The notes below the pieces were generated by a model that did no database searches, had not been told where the DNA came from, and worked only from the letters and a program-made list of their open reading frames with translations. Source: Castanea sativa (lineage: Eukaryota; Streptophyta; Magnoliopsida; Fagales; Fagaceae). From it: a stretch of 64,000 bases of DNA. Every line of letters starts with the position of its first letter. Positions within the stretch are counted from its first letter, which is position 1. The DNA is taken from the NCBI RefSeq assembly GCF_040712315.1, contig NC_134023.1, positions 18,423,442-18,487,441 of the forward strand, given 5' to 3'. Made by a program: the position numbers and the translations under genes. This document shows, piece after piece, positions 19,801-31,935 of the stretch.

Positions 19801-20774
19801 GATGGGTTCAAGTTATACTTAGTGTAACTCTTGTAAAGTTACATTGTTTTTACACCGTAAATTTCTAAAAAATCTAACGGTTAAAAAAAAAACACCATTA
19901 AATGTTGTTACTTTCCATTTTTGTCTCTCTTCTTTTTTATTGTTTTTTACTTGATTAAATGGCACTTGCCATTTTCAACAACTCACTTTTCAAATGAGCC
20001 ATTAAACTCTCTCCACCCAACCCACTTGATTTGGCCATGGTATTTATTTTTATTTTTTTGATAAAGATAACAAAGGCACTAGGACAAATCCTTTTAAAAA
20101 TGATAATACAATAATTCTACACAACTTTAACTTTAAATTTAAATCCTCACAATGCCGAATCACAAAGATGAGAAAAGACTTAATTAAAATTTAAGAGTAG
20201 AAACTAATTTCTAATTCTATATCCTATCTCCATAGTGAGGCAACTTCCTAAAACATATATTGGTAGAACAATTGCACTCACCCACAGCCACAAGAATCTC
20301 TAGTAAAAAAACACTTCCAAATTAATAGCAATAAACCACACAACCACAACTGCAACCACCCAGAAGAATGTGCTCTCTTAGTTTCAGTCAGCTCTGGATT
20401 GACCAGCTCGGGAAGAAAGGTTGATGCCAACAATGTGACCATAGAGAGCCAGTGCTTCGGCAAAAATAAGAATAAGAATCATACCAATAAAAAGCTTTGG
20501 CTATTGTGCATTGGCTCTGAAGTAGATTAGAACGGTTTCTAGGTTATTGAAAATGGCGTGTGCCTTTAATCGAGTGAAAAATAATAAAGCATTAAATAAG
20601 GAGAGAGAAAAAATTGCTGATATTAATTAGTAATGAGGTGGAAAGTAATTAGTAATGAGGTGGAAAGTAATAGTATTTAATGATATTTTTTTAACTGTTA
20701 GATCTTTTAAAAATTTACGGTGTAAAAAATGTGTAACTTTATAAGAGTTATACCAAATGTAACTTGAATCCATC
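19801..20774. mobile_element. TIR element carrying a V-ATPase exon (Pack-type)
   Basis: Terminal inverted repeats of about 85 bp bound a 974-bp element. The left begins GATGGGTTCAAGTTATACTT, and the inverted right end GATGGATTCAAGTTACATTT. Both continue through TACACCGTAAATTT and ATCTAAC. The outer part (GGTTCAAGTTATA, GTGTAACTC) matches the ends of the element at 40903-41298, so they belong to one superfamily. No clear target duplication is visible. The interior carries a gene fragment (20384-20518) in minus orientation with apparent 3' untranslated sequence after it. Confidence 0.8.
20384..20518 (-). pseudogene. Captured last exon of V-type ATPase subunit c
   Basis: The minus strand encodes 44 residues ending in the plant VHA-c C-terminus: RANAQ, stop, PKLFIGM, then [14 protein letters not shown] and [11 protein letters not shown] followed by TGA. 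VHA-c is the proteolipid of the vacuolar proton pump. The segment is its fourth membrane helix, and the proton-carrying glutamate in FAEALALYG is retained. One in-frame TAG replaces the usual glutamine of RANAQQPK, and H and N replace hydrophobic residues of the helix. A pyrimidine-rich stretch ending TTCAG lies directly before the fragment, so genomic DNA with an intron end seems to have been captured, not a retroposed cDNA. The rest of the gene is absent. It cannot make a subunit. The 61-codon open frame seen here in another frame is spurious. Confidence 0.88.
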
Positions 20775-23700
20775 AAGTTTAGAATAATATTTTTTGCTTT
20801 TAATTATACTAGTAAAAATGAGATTCCAATACAATTAGTACAGGCATATGGGTGTTGATCTGTATCTGTGTGAAACCAAGTGGGTCAGCCATTATCAGGG
20901 GGAACATATGCCATGAATATATAATGAAAGCCCCTGACCCACGAGAAGTGGGAGATTCGCCTGCATGATTAGTGCACCTTTGAAGCTTGCTTAATCATGA
21001 GGTGCATGGGGTGAATCAGAACATAAAATTTATATATATATTTAAGTTTGAAATCTAGTAAGGAGAAAAACGAGAAGAGTAATCAGTTTATTTCTGCTAG
21101 CATTCAGCACACATGTGATGCCATTCATTGACATTGAAATAATAACAGAAAATTTTATTTTCAAAAAAAAAATTATGTTAGTGTGTGTTTGAATGAGCTT
21201 ATTTTGTTTATTGTATCTTGAAAAATGTTAATCTTTTAAAAACTAGACACTCTTTTTTTAGGTGAAAATAAATTCATCCAAACAAACGTCACTCGATTTG
21301 ATCAAGCATCTTTTCCGTTTTTTTCTTGAAATGTCCATTTCATTATTGAGATTAGATATCTCAAAAGAGATAGTACGATGACAAGTTATTTATAATCATA
21401 TATCATTTCTTATTTAGTCAAATGAGATTATAAATGACCTAATACCTTATAAATTTTTAGATGTATAAAAACAAAATCTCCACCATTTAATGTACCTTCT
21501 CCATTAAAAATTAAATAGAGAGAATCTTGACCCCTTGGATTCTCACATACTGAAATTGTTGAACTCTAGAGATATTATTATTCTGTTAGAAAAGAAATCA
21601 AAACAGGATTTCAGAAACAAGCACTACATGGTCATTTGCTATACCAAAACTATGAAAACAATTAATTAACATGAAGAAAAAAAAAACTATTAACTAACAT
21701 GTGAGATGGTTCAACATTTTACATATAATTGTCAAACAATTGATCTTCCACAAGTACACATGATGGCACATGCTTTGCTTTAATTATTTTTGTTATCCCA
21801 AGCTAGCTAGGTTGATCAACCCCATTTTTTTCGGGTGGGTTAGGAGGAAGCAAAGAAAAGAACGTTTCAAGTTTTCAAGACTCAAGGCATGCAAGATCCT
21901 AAAAAAACCAGTGTAGTATTTTTTTTTAGTATAAAATAGTAATACATATACTATAACTTATTCTGACCACTAAATTTAATTAAGAAAGAAAGAAAAAACT
22001 ATTACTTGACCAACCAATCGTTTAATCATCCCAATATAACATTTTCAAACGCAATTATGACTTTGAAGGCAAGATTAAGCTAATCTAAACTGGTAGTAAT
22101 ACCCTCAATAGTGTCCACTTTACTTTTTAAGACGTAATTATGAGATTCTCCAAACAATATTATACCTATTTTGAATTAAAATTTCCTTTATGGTTTACAG
22201 TTTACATTTTGTTGTAATGCGGCTGCTTGATAATTTTCATCGACAAATTTATTGCAAACGGTCTCCGACAAGCTATCATGTACACGATACAAATTACGAA
22301 ATACAACAACAAAGTGTGGCTATTAAAACAAAAATTAAAATAGATTTATATTTTGTTATATGTGAATGTGAGTTTCCCTGTTAAAGCTATCTCTTTCTTC
22401 AAATCTGCCCTTCTCTTTAAATATATTTTTTTATTTTATTTTGTTTTTTTATTTTTTTATTTTTTTATAGAGAAGCTTCTCTTTAAATATCTTAATTCGA
22501 ACAAGATAGCATGGATATTTTGTGTGCCCAACTGTCATCGAAAAATATCCATAAATAATAGAAGGATTCCTGGGCCAAACGACTTTACCCGAAAAAACTG
22601 CCAACTGCCACGGCCAACGAACAAAGCAAATTAAATGGATTAGTATTGTTAATCTATCAAATTATCAAATCATGCAGTTCTCTATGCCAACATGGAAGGC
22701 TACAATCTCCAATAAAGCATTGGGAAACCCCTAAGATTATGGTTCAGTAAATGACAAGTGAATGCATTTGTCAAAGAAAGTTGATCTTTCCCATCAAAAA
22801 AAAAAAAGAAAAAGAAAGTTGATCCAATTAAAGGCTCGAAAAGATGAAAATATTATTGTGATGATTAACCCGATGTTTAGGCTTTACTCAAAAGGTAGAA
22901 AATGAAAACAAAACTTGGAGACAATTAGACAAGAGAGGATAGGCTCCTCGTGGAAGAGAGAGAGGAAAAAAAAGGGTTTTGATTGGGAGAAATGGTGCCT
23001 CAGCATGGCCCATTTGAAAGGACAGCATTGAAAAGCACATGGATGCATTATTAATAGAAACAAACATGCATGGACGGCGATGAAGTTTTTGGTTATCTGA
23101 AACAAAAGTGGGGTATCCTTAGTCTTTTCTTTTTTTTTTTTTTTTTTTAAATTAAGCTCAGAAAATAATGTAATTTATAAAATATCCACCCTAAACTAAT
23201 CACGCAAGTTGTAATAATATCTCCCTAGAGTTTAGAACTAGACAATCAAACCCTTGTATTGTTGCTCAAAATTCCATATGGTTTCCTGTCATTGCAAATG
23301 ATTTTTAATTAAGAGCAAGTGGTAATTGGATTAGTTTTCATCAATTAATACCAATAGTGAAGTCATGTCTAACCAATATAATCCAATCATAAATTTACGT
23401 GTGTGTAAGTTGTGACAAAATACGTAGCAAAATATATGATCAATGAAGAATTTATTATATATGGTTCACCATTCTTGTAAATGTTTATTTTAGTTAAAGA
23501 AAAGTAAGGAAGAATGCTATTTATAAGAATTTTTATAATAAAAATTAATATCTGAAAGCTACTAAAATTTTCTTCTTTTCTTGTGTTAGATTTGCAATGT
23601 AAAGTTGTAAACATGAACCAGTGAATGGCTGCTAATTACCTTTAAAAAAAGCTGGCTGCTAATGTAATTAGTTTTTTCTATTTTTTGTTGACTACAAACA

Positions 23701-24525
23701 TTAAAACCCACTTTATCCCTACTTAATTTATTTTCTAAAAGTCTCTTGGACTTTTAAGTTTAACCTTTTGAAATCAATTTCCATACATGAGCTAGGCATA
23801 AAAAGATGCTAGTAATATTATTCAATGGAAAAAGAAAAAGATGCTAGCAATACAAATGGTTTACAAACATTAATTTGTTCGAGGATCTTGGTCCTAAAAA
23901 TGATCCTTAACCCATAAGAATATGGTTAAATCTCTTTGAAGTAGAACCTGATTGATGAATGTTGACTATTAAATATTCATGCTATTAAATATTCATGTTC
24001 CCCACGTGCATGCATGACACACACCTATATATATAAAATTCGAACTTCCTTTAAAGAAAAATGTGAATAATGAAAACCACATGATTGCTGTAATAGATAG
24101 TACATAGCCCACAGTACCAAAAAGTTTACTCATAAGGTGGACTATCTAGAACATACTTAATATATTCACTTATTGAATCCCATTGTGAAGTGACTATAAT
24201 AGAGAGGTCACGTGGAAGCATTAGCTAGCTTGCAAGTCGTCACGAGTCACCAAAGGACACTTGGAAATCCACTGAACTTTCCCACCAATCCCACTAGTAG
24301 AAACAGAGCCCCCTTTTTGTTGATGGGGATTGCTATTTAAAGTGTTCTCCTCCATTTGTCTACTCCATGATGTACAGAATCTGTTCTTTGCGGACTGTTT
24401 TGTGCAAGGTATGTATGGGAATGGTACTATTGGACTTCATAGCTCATGTTTTTCAAACAATATTGGTTCAATTCCTTCAAACAATATTGTACGTGAGAAT
24501 GTTAAAAGGACTTTGTAGTTTTAAG
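20775..24525. other. Long spacer without recognised genes
   Basis: AT-rich DNA with many short frames below 95 codons, none with a domain. A T-rich run lies at 22425-22465 and poly-A/T runs near 22798 and 23130. I recognise no repeat termini here. The TGACACGTGG-like motif count is unremarkable. It may include distal regulatory DNA but nothing specific can be supported. Confidence 0.4.
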
Positions 24526-24529
24526 ATTT

Positions 24530-24900
24530 TTGAAAATCCTAATTAATTGCGATAGTTGCGTGGAGAGAAGATATCAAATGGTTTTTGGTTTTGAATACGA
24601 CGCATATTTTGAATACACCAATAAGGTTATTTTTTGTGTAGATGATACTAGAACTTGTATTATATATTTTGATATGGATATGATTTTGGTTCAGATTCTT
24701 TACTATTTTAGAGATTTTATGAGTTTTATGTTAATTATTGACACATTTATACTTTTAATTATTGTTTGATTTTTAGTTGATTGTGTGAGTTGTGTAGAAA
24801 AGATATCAATTAGTTTTTGGTTTTTGGAAAGATGCATATTTTGACAACCACAATAAGTTTATTTTTGGTGTAGGTGATATTCGACCTCATATGCTATTAT
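24530..24900. repeat. Diverged tandem duplication, period about 245 bp
   Basis: The block AGAAGATATCAAATGGTTTTTGG with the following GCATATTTTGA and GGTGTAG/TGTGTAG motifs at 24553-24660 recurs at 24797-24895 in the same order. Both copies are non-coding; the first copy supports only a chance open frame. Confidence 0.7.
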
Positions 24901-25966
24901 CCATATTTAAGAGATTTTATGAGTCAAGTAAAATAGTAGAACTTAGTATTCTTTGATTTCTAGTTAATATGCAATTAAAAAATGAAGTAGCTTAACTCCT
25001 CAACTAGGCTTATGAAACAAGATGTACTTAATTTGAGGATTCTTTCTTGAAAGTTTTAATATATTTTGTGGGTAAACTCTAACCCGGAAGGAAGAATCGA
25101 ATTAATAATCTCCACTTGATCCAACAGGATCCCTAAATAATTGTTTTCTCAAAAGTTAAATTTGGAAAACTAACAAGTTTTTACGTATCATCAATGTTTT
25201 TGGTTTTTTATTTTTTTTTATATTTTTTGCTATTTATTGGTTCCTTACAAATCAAATTATAAGAAACATGTATCGAGATTTTGTCTTTCATTTATACAAA
25301 TTGAAGTGATTATACTCATATCATACTTGAATAGACAATGGTCATATGGCTTATCGACACTTGTGCTCTCCCAATGTGGGGTGAGATTCATGAATGAAAT
25401 CACCTCATCAAAATCTATCTACTTAGGAACAAAATCTTTGAAAAGATTTTATGCATATCATAAAATGAAGGTGAAGCAACACATATGTCATGCTATCGTT
25501 GTTATTTAGTTATTTATAAAAAAATAAAAAATAAACTATCGTTCTTATTATTAACAACAATTAAAAAAATTATAATTAAAAAAAAAAATAAAAACAACAT
25601 GATATAAATATTTTTAAGAGCACCCATCTTTTAACTACAAAATTATGATAAAATGTAATGCATTAGTAGTAGTACTATTATAGTCTACTTAATAATCTTG
25701 TTTTGCCAAAAACTTTATAATTTGGTGGTATTGCATACTTTCATTTACGAGGGTACCAAGATTCAAATCTTCCTTCTTCTCAAAATTGTTGCCATATAAT
25801 TGGGGTTCAAGTGGATGAGTATTTTCATCCTTTTAATTATTTTTCAAAAATAAAGTAAAAGTAAATGAGAGGGAAGAATGATTGATTAAAAGTAAAGTGG
25901 GAGGCTCAAAAAAGAAGAAGAAGAAGGGTATGATGCATATGAATATGATGATATATTGGACCATTA
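24901..25966. other. Spacer without recognised genes
   Basis: An open frame of 90 codons (25237-25509, plus) has no recognisable domain. A possible tRNA-like repeat lies at 25701-25790. Otherwise AT-rich and featureless. Confidence 0.4.
25701..25790 (+). repeat. Possible SINE fragment
   Basis: AATTTGGTGGTATTGCAT followed about 30 bases on by CAAGATTCAAATCTTCC resembles A and B boxes of a tRNA-derived repeat. Ends and flanking duplications are not visible. Confidence 0.3.
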
Positions 25967-26164
25967 TTAGAAGATAAATGGGCTTGGACTAGTGGGTCCA
26001 TTATGTTGCCGGCAAAATTGTGAAGGGGCCCCCTTAGTTTTACCCACATAGTTTGGATTGGCGTTGACTCCCATTCCCATCCCATGAGAGATATATATAA
26101 ATATAATAAAAACTATAAAAGCCGTAATGGCGGTTGCTTTAGATTTTAGACTTTGCTGTGTCAT
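25967..26164 (-). CDS. Candidate small secreted peptide, unknown
   Basis: A 65-codon frame starts with a short basic N-terminus (MTQQSLKSK) and a strongly hydrophobic run (ATAITAFIVFIIFIYISHG), the layout of a signal peptide. A polar 30-residue tail follows, ending GPTSPSPFIF with one cysteine. Proline/serine-rich C-terminal tails are typical of plant secreted signalling peptides, but I cannot match a family such as CLE, CEP, IDA or PIP. The surrounding 26.0-26.3 kb is more GC-rich and lower in repeats than its neighbours. A TATA-like GCATATATCG lies about 200 bp upstream on the same strand. It could equally be a chance frame. Confidence 0.25.
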   Translation of the reverse strand: MTQQSLKSKATAITAFIVFIIFIYISHGMGMGVNANPNYVGKTKGAPSQFCRQHNGPTSPSPFIF

Positions 26165-26423
26165 CAGTCATGTTGGCATCTTTGCGAAGCGTCAAATCAG
26201 TTGTTCTTAAAAGTTTGCGGGGGTGGCCTGGCCTGCCGCCTGCCCAAGCCAATTCACCACATAGTGGTCACTCTCTAAAGCTCAGACTCAGCATACTGCT
26301 CCAATAATTCTCTTTTGAATAGGATATTTTTCTTTTCTTTTCTTTTCTTTTTCTTTACTCTCGATATATGCGAGAGCTTTTCAAAACAAAATATTGCCAA
26401 AAAAGAAGAAGACATATAATGGA

Positions 26424-26735
26424 GTTTGGGTCAATTGTAAATTAACACTTATTTTGTTAGTATTGTATTATTGATTTATGAGGTTTAAGATTTGTTTAAA
26501 TTGACTCCTTCAGTTTAATTCGATGAATTGAAAATAACACACAAAAATTATAAATTAAAAGAGCCACGTGGTGTGCATGGGACCACTTTATATATAAAAT
26601 ACACGAAGTGATTACTTTTTTGCCAATTATAGTTAACATAAATGAGATGAAGGGGTCAATTTGGAAAATCTTAAACCTCATGGATCAATAATACATAATT
26701 GATAACATACATGTCAATTTGCAATTGACCCAAAC
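26424..26735. mobile_element. Hairpin MITE with about 90-bp inverted ends
   Basis: The left end GTTTGGGTCAATTGTAAATT and the inverted right end GTTTGGGTCAATTGCAAATT continue in near-inverse agreement past ATGAGGTTTAAGATTT to AAATTGACYCCTTCA. Arms of about 90 bp surround a 120-bp centre that contains GCCACGTGGTG. No clear target duplication was found. Non-coding. Confidence 0.8.
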
Positions 26736-27062
26736 CTTAGGTCTTTTTGTAGCTTTTCCTAAAAACATTCATCATTAAACTCTTTTATATTACCCATAAA
26801 TTTGTATCTCTATGGATAACTTTTTATTTTATTAATATTTCTAAAATCTCATAAATTTTAGAACATATTTTCATTATTCATAATATGCACATCAAACTCG
26901 TGTTAATTTGGTGTTTTTTAATTATATGATCCACAAAATTTTAAATTTAAACATTTATGATGAAATATTTATTAATCTCTGATTATCTTCATATTTTGCA
27001 AGCATTGAGGGTATAACAATATAATATAATCCAGTGGTTGATTCATTTAAAAAAAAAAAAAA

Positions 27063-27140
27063 AACTCTTTTGATGAAAAACGATGAGTGGTGTAACATCA
27101 CATAAAGTATACCAACTATAACTTGAACCTAACTCAAAAT
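27063..27140. repeat. Fragment of GGTTCAAGTTATA-end MITE family
   Basis: GATGAGTGGTGTAACATCAC followed by TATAACTTGAACC matches the right end of the element at 40903-41298. Only one end is recognisable, so this is a truncated copy. Confidence 0.55.
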
Positions 27141-27244
27141 TACAAGTCTTTTCTTAAATTTGAATACACCATTGACCTTTCTTAAGCATTCAAATTTCAA
27201 AAGCATTTCAAAAAATATTATAATAAAAATAAACTCAAAAATAC

Positions 27245-27287
<43 letters not shown>
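27245..27287. repeat. (ATT)n microsatellite
   Basis: About 14 ATT trinucleotides in a row, producing a poly-leucine chance frame on the plus strand. Confidence 0.95.
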
Positions 27288-27288
<1 letters not shown>

Positions 27289-28028
27289 GATGGCATTTCA
27301 ACTTATGATGTCCATCCTATGATGTCTACTATTATCATCAAGCTTAAACATTAGTCGCCTTTTAGCGTAGGTGGAGTTTGAACCTCAAATGTTTTATTTA
27401 ACAATAAAATATTTATTAGTAGGCTACCTGGAATCCTTTATAAATAATATTAGTGGTTTCATTAAAATATGTGTTATTTGTAAATCATTTATTTTTATTT
27501 TTATTAATTTTTGAGATGGATGTACATACATTCTCTCAAAAAAAATATCAAATTACAAGAGATTCTAAAGTGAGCAAGACCCCCATAACCCTCCTCCCTA
27601 AGGGTCCATTTGGTTGAGGAGATGAAAAAGTGGGAAGGTAGAAAATTATGAGATGATGGAAATGTGGAAGGATGGAAAAAATTTAGTTTTCCCTCATTTG
27701 TGTTTGGTTGGAGGGGTAAAAATGTGGAGGATGAAAAATGAAGTTGGTATAAATTTACCATTATGTCCTTACTAAGTATATAAACAAAAAGTAACACATT
27801 TTTTAATTTAAAAAAAATTGTATAGACACTTCAATTTTTTATATATAAAATATGCAAATTCCAAAAGGATTATAAAAAAATAAAAAAATAAAAAGAGACC
27901 CAAACCAAAACCTATAGTGCATAAGAACTAGAACTGGAAGACCTTTACCCAAAAATAATTATAATAACGTAAAAGCATAAGGAAGAAAAGGGAAAAAAGT
28001 GGTTGGTGGCAATTTTGTCATTTACCAT

Positions 28029-30076
28029 TGTTAATGCCCATTTTCAACAAAGGGCCCAACAGCAGAAAAAGCCCAACAATAAAGAAAATGATAAGAAAAT
28101 GAGGGGAAAAATGGTAAAGAAATAAGGAAACAAGCCCAGTAAGCTGGAGTGGCAAGATTGATAGCCAATAGGCCCATGAAATAACAAGAGGTAAAGAAGA
28201 AATAAATAGGCCGAGGATGCCTAAGAAGTGAAGTAATAAGCTCATGGGAATAATAAGAGGTAAAGAAGAAATAAATGGGTCGGGGAAGCCCAAGAATAAA
28301 TTAGTAAACTCGACATGGCAGGATTAATGACCAATAAGCCCATAAGAGTAATAAGAGATAAAGATGGAGTAAAAGGGCCAGGGAGACCCAATGAATTTAG
28401 CAATAAGCTCATGGCAGTAAAAAGAGGTAAAGAAGAAGTAAATAGACCAAATAAGCCCTAAGCAAGGGGATTAGCGAAGCAATGGGCTAATACAGCAGGA
28501 GCCTCAACCCGCAAGCCCACGGGGAATTAAGAAGTAAAAGGAATAACAAAACTATAACAGACATAATGAAGTAGTATGACAGGATTAATGTTCAAAAAAC
28601 CCATGGCCATAAAGAAGAAAACATGGGCTCAGTAGGCTATAAGGATGAAGACTCTTACCTGAGCAATACCCAACCTAGGAAGGGATGAAAGGAAGAAAAA
28701 ATGAGCCCAAAAGCTCGCGCATCCTTCACGCCGCAAAGGATAAACATCAACTAGTACGTACAGCAAATTCAAACAATATAAAGGCAGCAGAAATGGTGTG
28801 AAAACTAGAAAGAAACAAATTCAAACGTAGTGGAGCATGCACAAAGGGCCAAGACACCACCTACTTGTACCTAGCCAATACATGAGAGGTGGGTCACGGG
28901 TCAAGGTATTTAGAGGGTGTGGTTTGGTGGTGGGGAGAAAGAGGGGTCTATTCTGGAGTTCTCACTCAAGCCTCTTTAGGGAAATGTCCTAATGGGATGG
29001 CATTTCATCCAAAAGAGGTAAATATGGGCTGAAACCACTGGATGCATGTCACAGAGATAGGTAATGGGGTAGCTCAATCCTTATCCATATGGGTAAAATA
29101 AGAATAGAAAGAGGTAAGAAACAAGACAAGTAATTTTGTCTAAAAATAAAGAGTGGTGCAATCAACACACTGTAGGTAGAGGTAATGGTTGGACAGCCGG
29201 CAAGCTAGTGGGCAGTCCTAAACGGATGCCCATTAGGAGCCAAAAACGGTTGAGGGACAAAAGGGGTAAATCCCACAATGACAGACAGTATAAAAAATGG
29301 TAGCCATGAATAGTAAAGAAGAAAGGCAAGAGCCAGAAAAGAAAGAATAGAAGGAAAAAAAAACGGAATACACGAAAAGACAAAAGAAAAGAAAGAAAGA
29401 TTAGAAAGAAAACAAGAGAGAAAGTAAACAGTAAGAATAGAGGTATGCATCAATAGACCATCATTTCTCTCCCTCTTAACAGGCCCACTTTCTAAAGATT
29501 AATAATTAAAGATCAAACCATTTAGGTCATTTCTCCAGAGCGTGTAACTTCTATGGCAAGAGCCTTCTTTAAAGGTTATCCGTGTTGGAGATTAGTTCCT
29601 TTCTTGTGTTCGCTTCTACCAAAAAGTTTGGCTTATCACCTAGTAGACAAATTGTTTCATTAGTCATGTTTATTGGGTGGTTCACCCACTTAGTGGCTCA
29701 AAATCTCTAAGTTATTTACTCTTTTTCTTCTAAAGTCTTATTTCCACTTGCTGTATTATTCTGCCACAACTTTGCTAACTTTCCTTTTGGTGTTAGTTTT
29801 ATTCATTACATTTATTATCATAGTTATCCTACTGTACTGTATTCCTGCCGTAACACTTGTAACAGTTATTCCTGTTGTGACCACACCATACGTTCAGCCC
29901 ACAGCATTCATGCCAAGGCGCGTCTACATTGGGTTAGCCTGACTTGTGCATAAGCTAGCCTGAAGCGTAGTCCCAATAAGGCTAGTCCCAACTCTCTTTC
30001 CTCAGACTAACAAGTCATAGTGTACCAAAAAGGGTTGAGGCCCAACAGTGCAAAAAGGCCCCTACAATCATTAACA
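28029..30076. mobile_element. Probable solo LTR inside the Harbinger element
   Basis: The segment begins TGTTAATGCCC and ends CATTAACA, an 8-bp inverted TG...CA terminus of LTR type. It has a composition unlike its surroundings, with many GGGCC/GGCCC words and a minisatellite. The flanking 5-mers (ACCAT and AACAC) do not match, so a target duplication is lost or the boundaries are wrong. No primer site or coding domain is seen. Confidence 0.4.
28135..28460. repeat. Minisatellite, unit about 90-100 bp
   Basis: Three to four diverged units share AAGAGGTAAAGAAGAAATAA, AAGCCCATGAG-like and AATAAGCTCATG motifs in the same order. Non-coding. Confidence 0.7.
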
Positions 30077-31433
30077 AACACAATTAATCCTGTTTTCTTT
30101 CCATTTTGGAAAAATAGTTTTTGTGTGGGCCTGGGTGGAAAATGACTAGGCTCCACTCAAAAAGTTTCTCTCCCCCCTTTCTTACCAAACAACACACAAA
30201 CTCATTTTCTCACTTTTATTTTTCATCCATCATATTTTACCTCCAACCAAACATACCCTAAGAGAGTAAAATTTCAACCTCATCCTTTTAAAAAAGAATA
30301 TAAAGGTATCCTATAAGCCTAATACATAGTATATTAATTGAAGATTGTTTTTTGAAAATATCCTAGTATTTGATATCATTTTGTGTCTAACATAAGTCAT
30401 AAGGTTTCCGTATTATTTAATATATGTAAAAAGACTTAGTAGATTCAAAATTTGTCACAAAAAAGTAGTATCTTAGTTTCTCTGTCACTAGAGAAAGCTT
30501 GGAGTCTCCAAACTTCTTCTAAGCTGTAGAACTTTATTGTCCTTTTCTTGAGTAGTTTGTGTCCTTAGGGTAACAAGTTTATTCTTAAGGTTAGTGGTTT
30601 CTTTCTTTTGGGGGTCTGGGATACACTTTGTTCTCTTTGAAAATGGATGATCTTACCAACTAGTGGAGTGGACTCTCTATCTCTGACAGAGAAGGTCTGG
30701 TTTTTAAACTGGCACAAGAAATGGCTATGATTGAGTTCATTATCGCAACCAAGTTCTTCACCAAACGAGCTCTAAATACTGATGCTATAGCATCAACGTT
30801 TAAAACTCTATGGCGTTCCAAAAATAGATTCAGGGTCAAAGATCTTGGAAACCATATTTTCCTCTTCATTTTTGACAATAAACTCAATGTGGATACTATC
30901 CTTTCTAGTGAACCTTGGAGCTTTGATAAACATCTCACGGTGTTGCAATGCTATGATAAGGATAGTCCTGTCAAAGAGATGCTATTCAAAAAGGTTACAT
31001 TTTGGGTCCAGGTATAAGAGATTCCAGTTAGATTTTTGAATTAGCGAGTTGTTGAATGAATATGTGAGAATCGGACAAATAAATCATGTACTTAAGAACT
31101 CAATCACAGATGGTGGTAACTATGTGCGCATGCATGTTACTTTGGATGTCACTGAACCTTTGTGTCGTGGACGTATTATTGCTTTGGAAGAGGGGAAGAA
31201 GCAATGGGTTTTTTGCAAATATAAGTGTCTCCCCAATATATGCTACAAGTGTGGCTGACTTTCTCATGATGATAAAGATTGTGAGTTGTGGTTTGAAAGT
31301 GAGGGAACCTTGTCCATTGAAGATTAGAAATATGAGTCATGGTTACATGCCCAACATTTCACTCCCACAAGGAAAAAGTAGTTTTTATCCCAAGTTTCTA
31401 TGCAAAGAAGGACGGGTCCCTAGTGCCAAAAAG

Positions 31434-31935
31434 TAGGGGTGTGCAGCCAATCTGCCAACTCACCAAAACTGACCCGACCCAACCAAACTCACCAGGTTGG
31501 GTCGGTTTTTAGAGCTTGGTGGGTTGGGTTGGGTTAGGTTACAAATTCTATTTTGATAGTGAGTCGGGTTGGGTTTGGGTCATAAAATTTCAAACCCGAC
31601 CCAACCCACCCATATATTTAATATATATTTAAAATATATATTATATAATTAATAAATTTTTTTAAATAACCAGCTCTTCCTTTTATCCTATATAAAAGCC
31701 AATATTAATGTATATTAATTCATATATTAATGTATATTTTATTTATCAACTCAGGTGGCAAGTGTGATATTTTTTTTTTCTGCTCAATTTAATAATAATA
31801 ATAATACAAAAATTTGTCAAACCCATGGGTTCAACTCGACCCACGTGGGTTGGGTTGAACTTTTTTAACCCACTATGGTGGGTTGGGTCAAAAAATCCCC
31901 TTAACCCGACCCAATCAAACCCATGCACACCCCTA
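31434..31935. mobile_element. hAT MITE inside LINE ORF1
   Basis: TAGGGGTGTGCA at the left and its inverse TGCACACCCCTA at the right are standard hAT ends. The 502-bp body has GGGTTGGGTCGG-type subterminal repeats and an AT-rich centre. The flanking 8-mers (CCAAAAAG and ATGGAAAG) agree at only four positions, so the target duplication has decayed or one side is altered. Confidence 0.8.

Larger units (their letters stand above)
27602..30258. mobile_element. PIF/Harbinger-type element with nested sequence
   Basis: The ends are inverted: GGGTCCATTTGGTTG at the left and GGGTATGTTTGGTTG at the right (inverse sense), the typical Tourist/Harbinger terminus. TAA target duplications flank them (27599-27601 and 30259-30261). 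The 2657-bp element encodes no transposase. Most of it is occupied by sequence with a probable LTR at 28029-30076, so the original MITE may have been only about 600 bp. Confidence 0.78.

Noticed and set aside
20278..20463. 61-codon minus-strand frame with [10 protein letters not shown] start
   Set aside because: It is the wrong frame of the captured V-ATPase exon; the VHA-c similarity is in another frame.
24330..24769. Short plus-strand frames as a gene
   Set aside because: They lie in a diverged tandem repeat, have no domain and do not continue in the second repeat.
27341..27440. Reverse-strand tRNA-like repeat with GAGGTTCAAACTCC
   Set aside because: Only a B-box-like motif is visible, with no A box, tail or duplication; too weak to annotate.
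31434..31935. Clear 8-bp target duplication for the hAT MITE
   Set aside because: CCAAAAAG and ATGGAAAG match at only four positions, which chance can explain.
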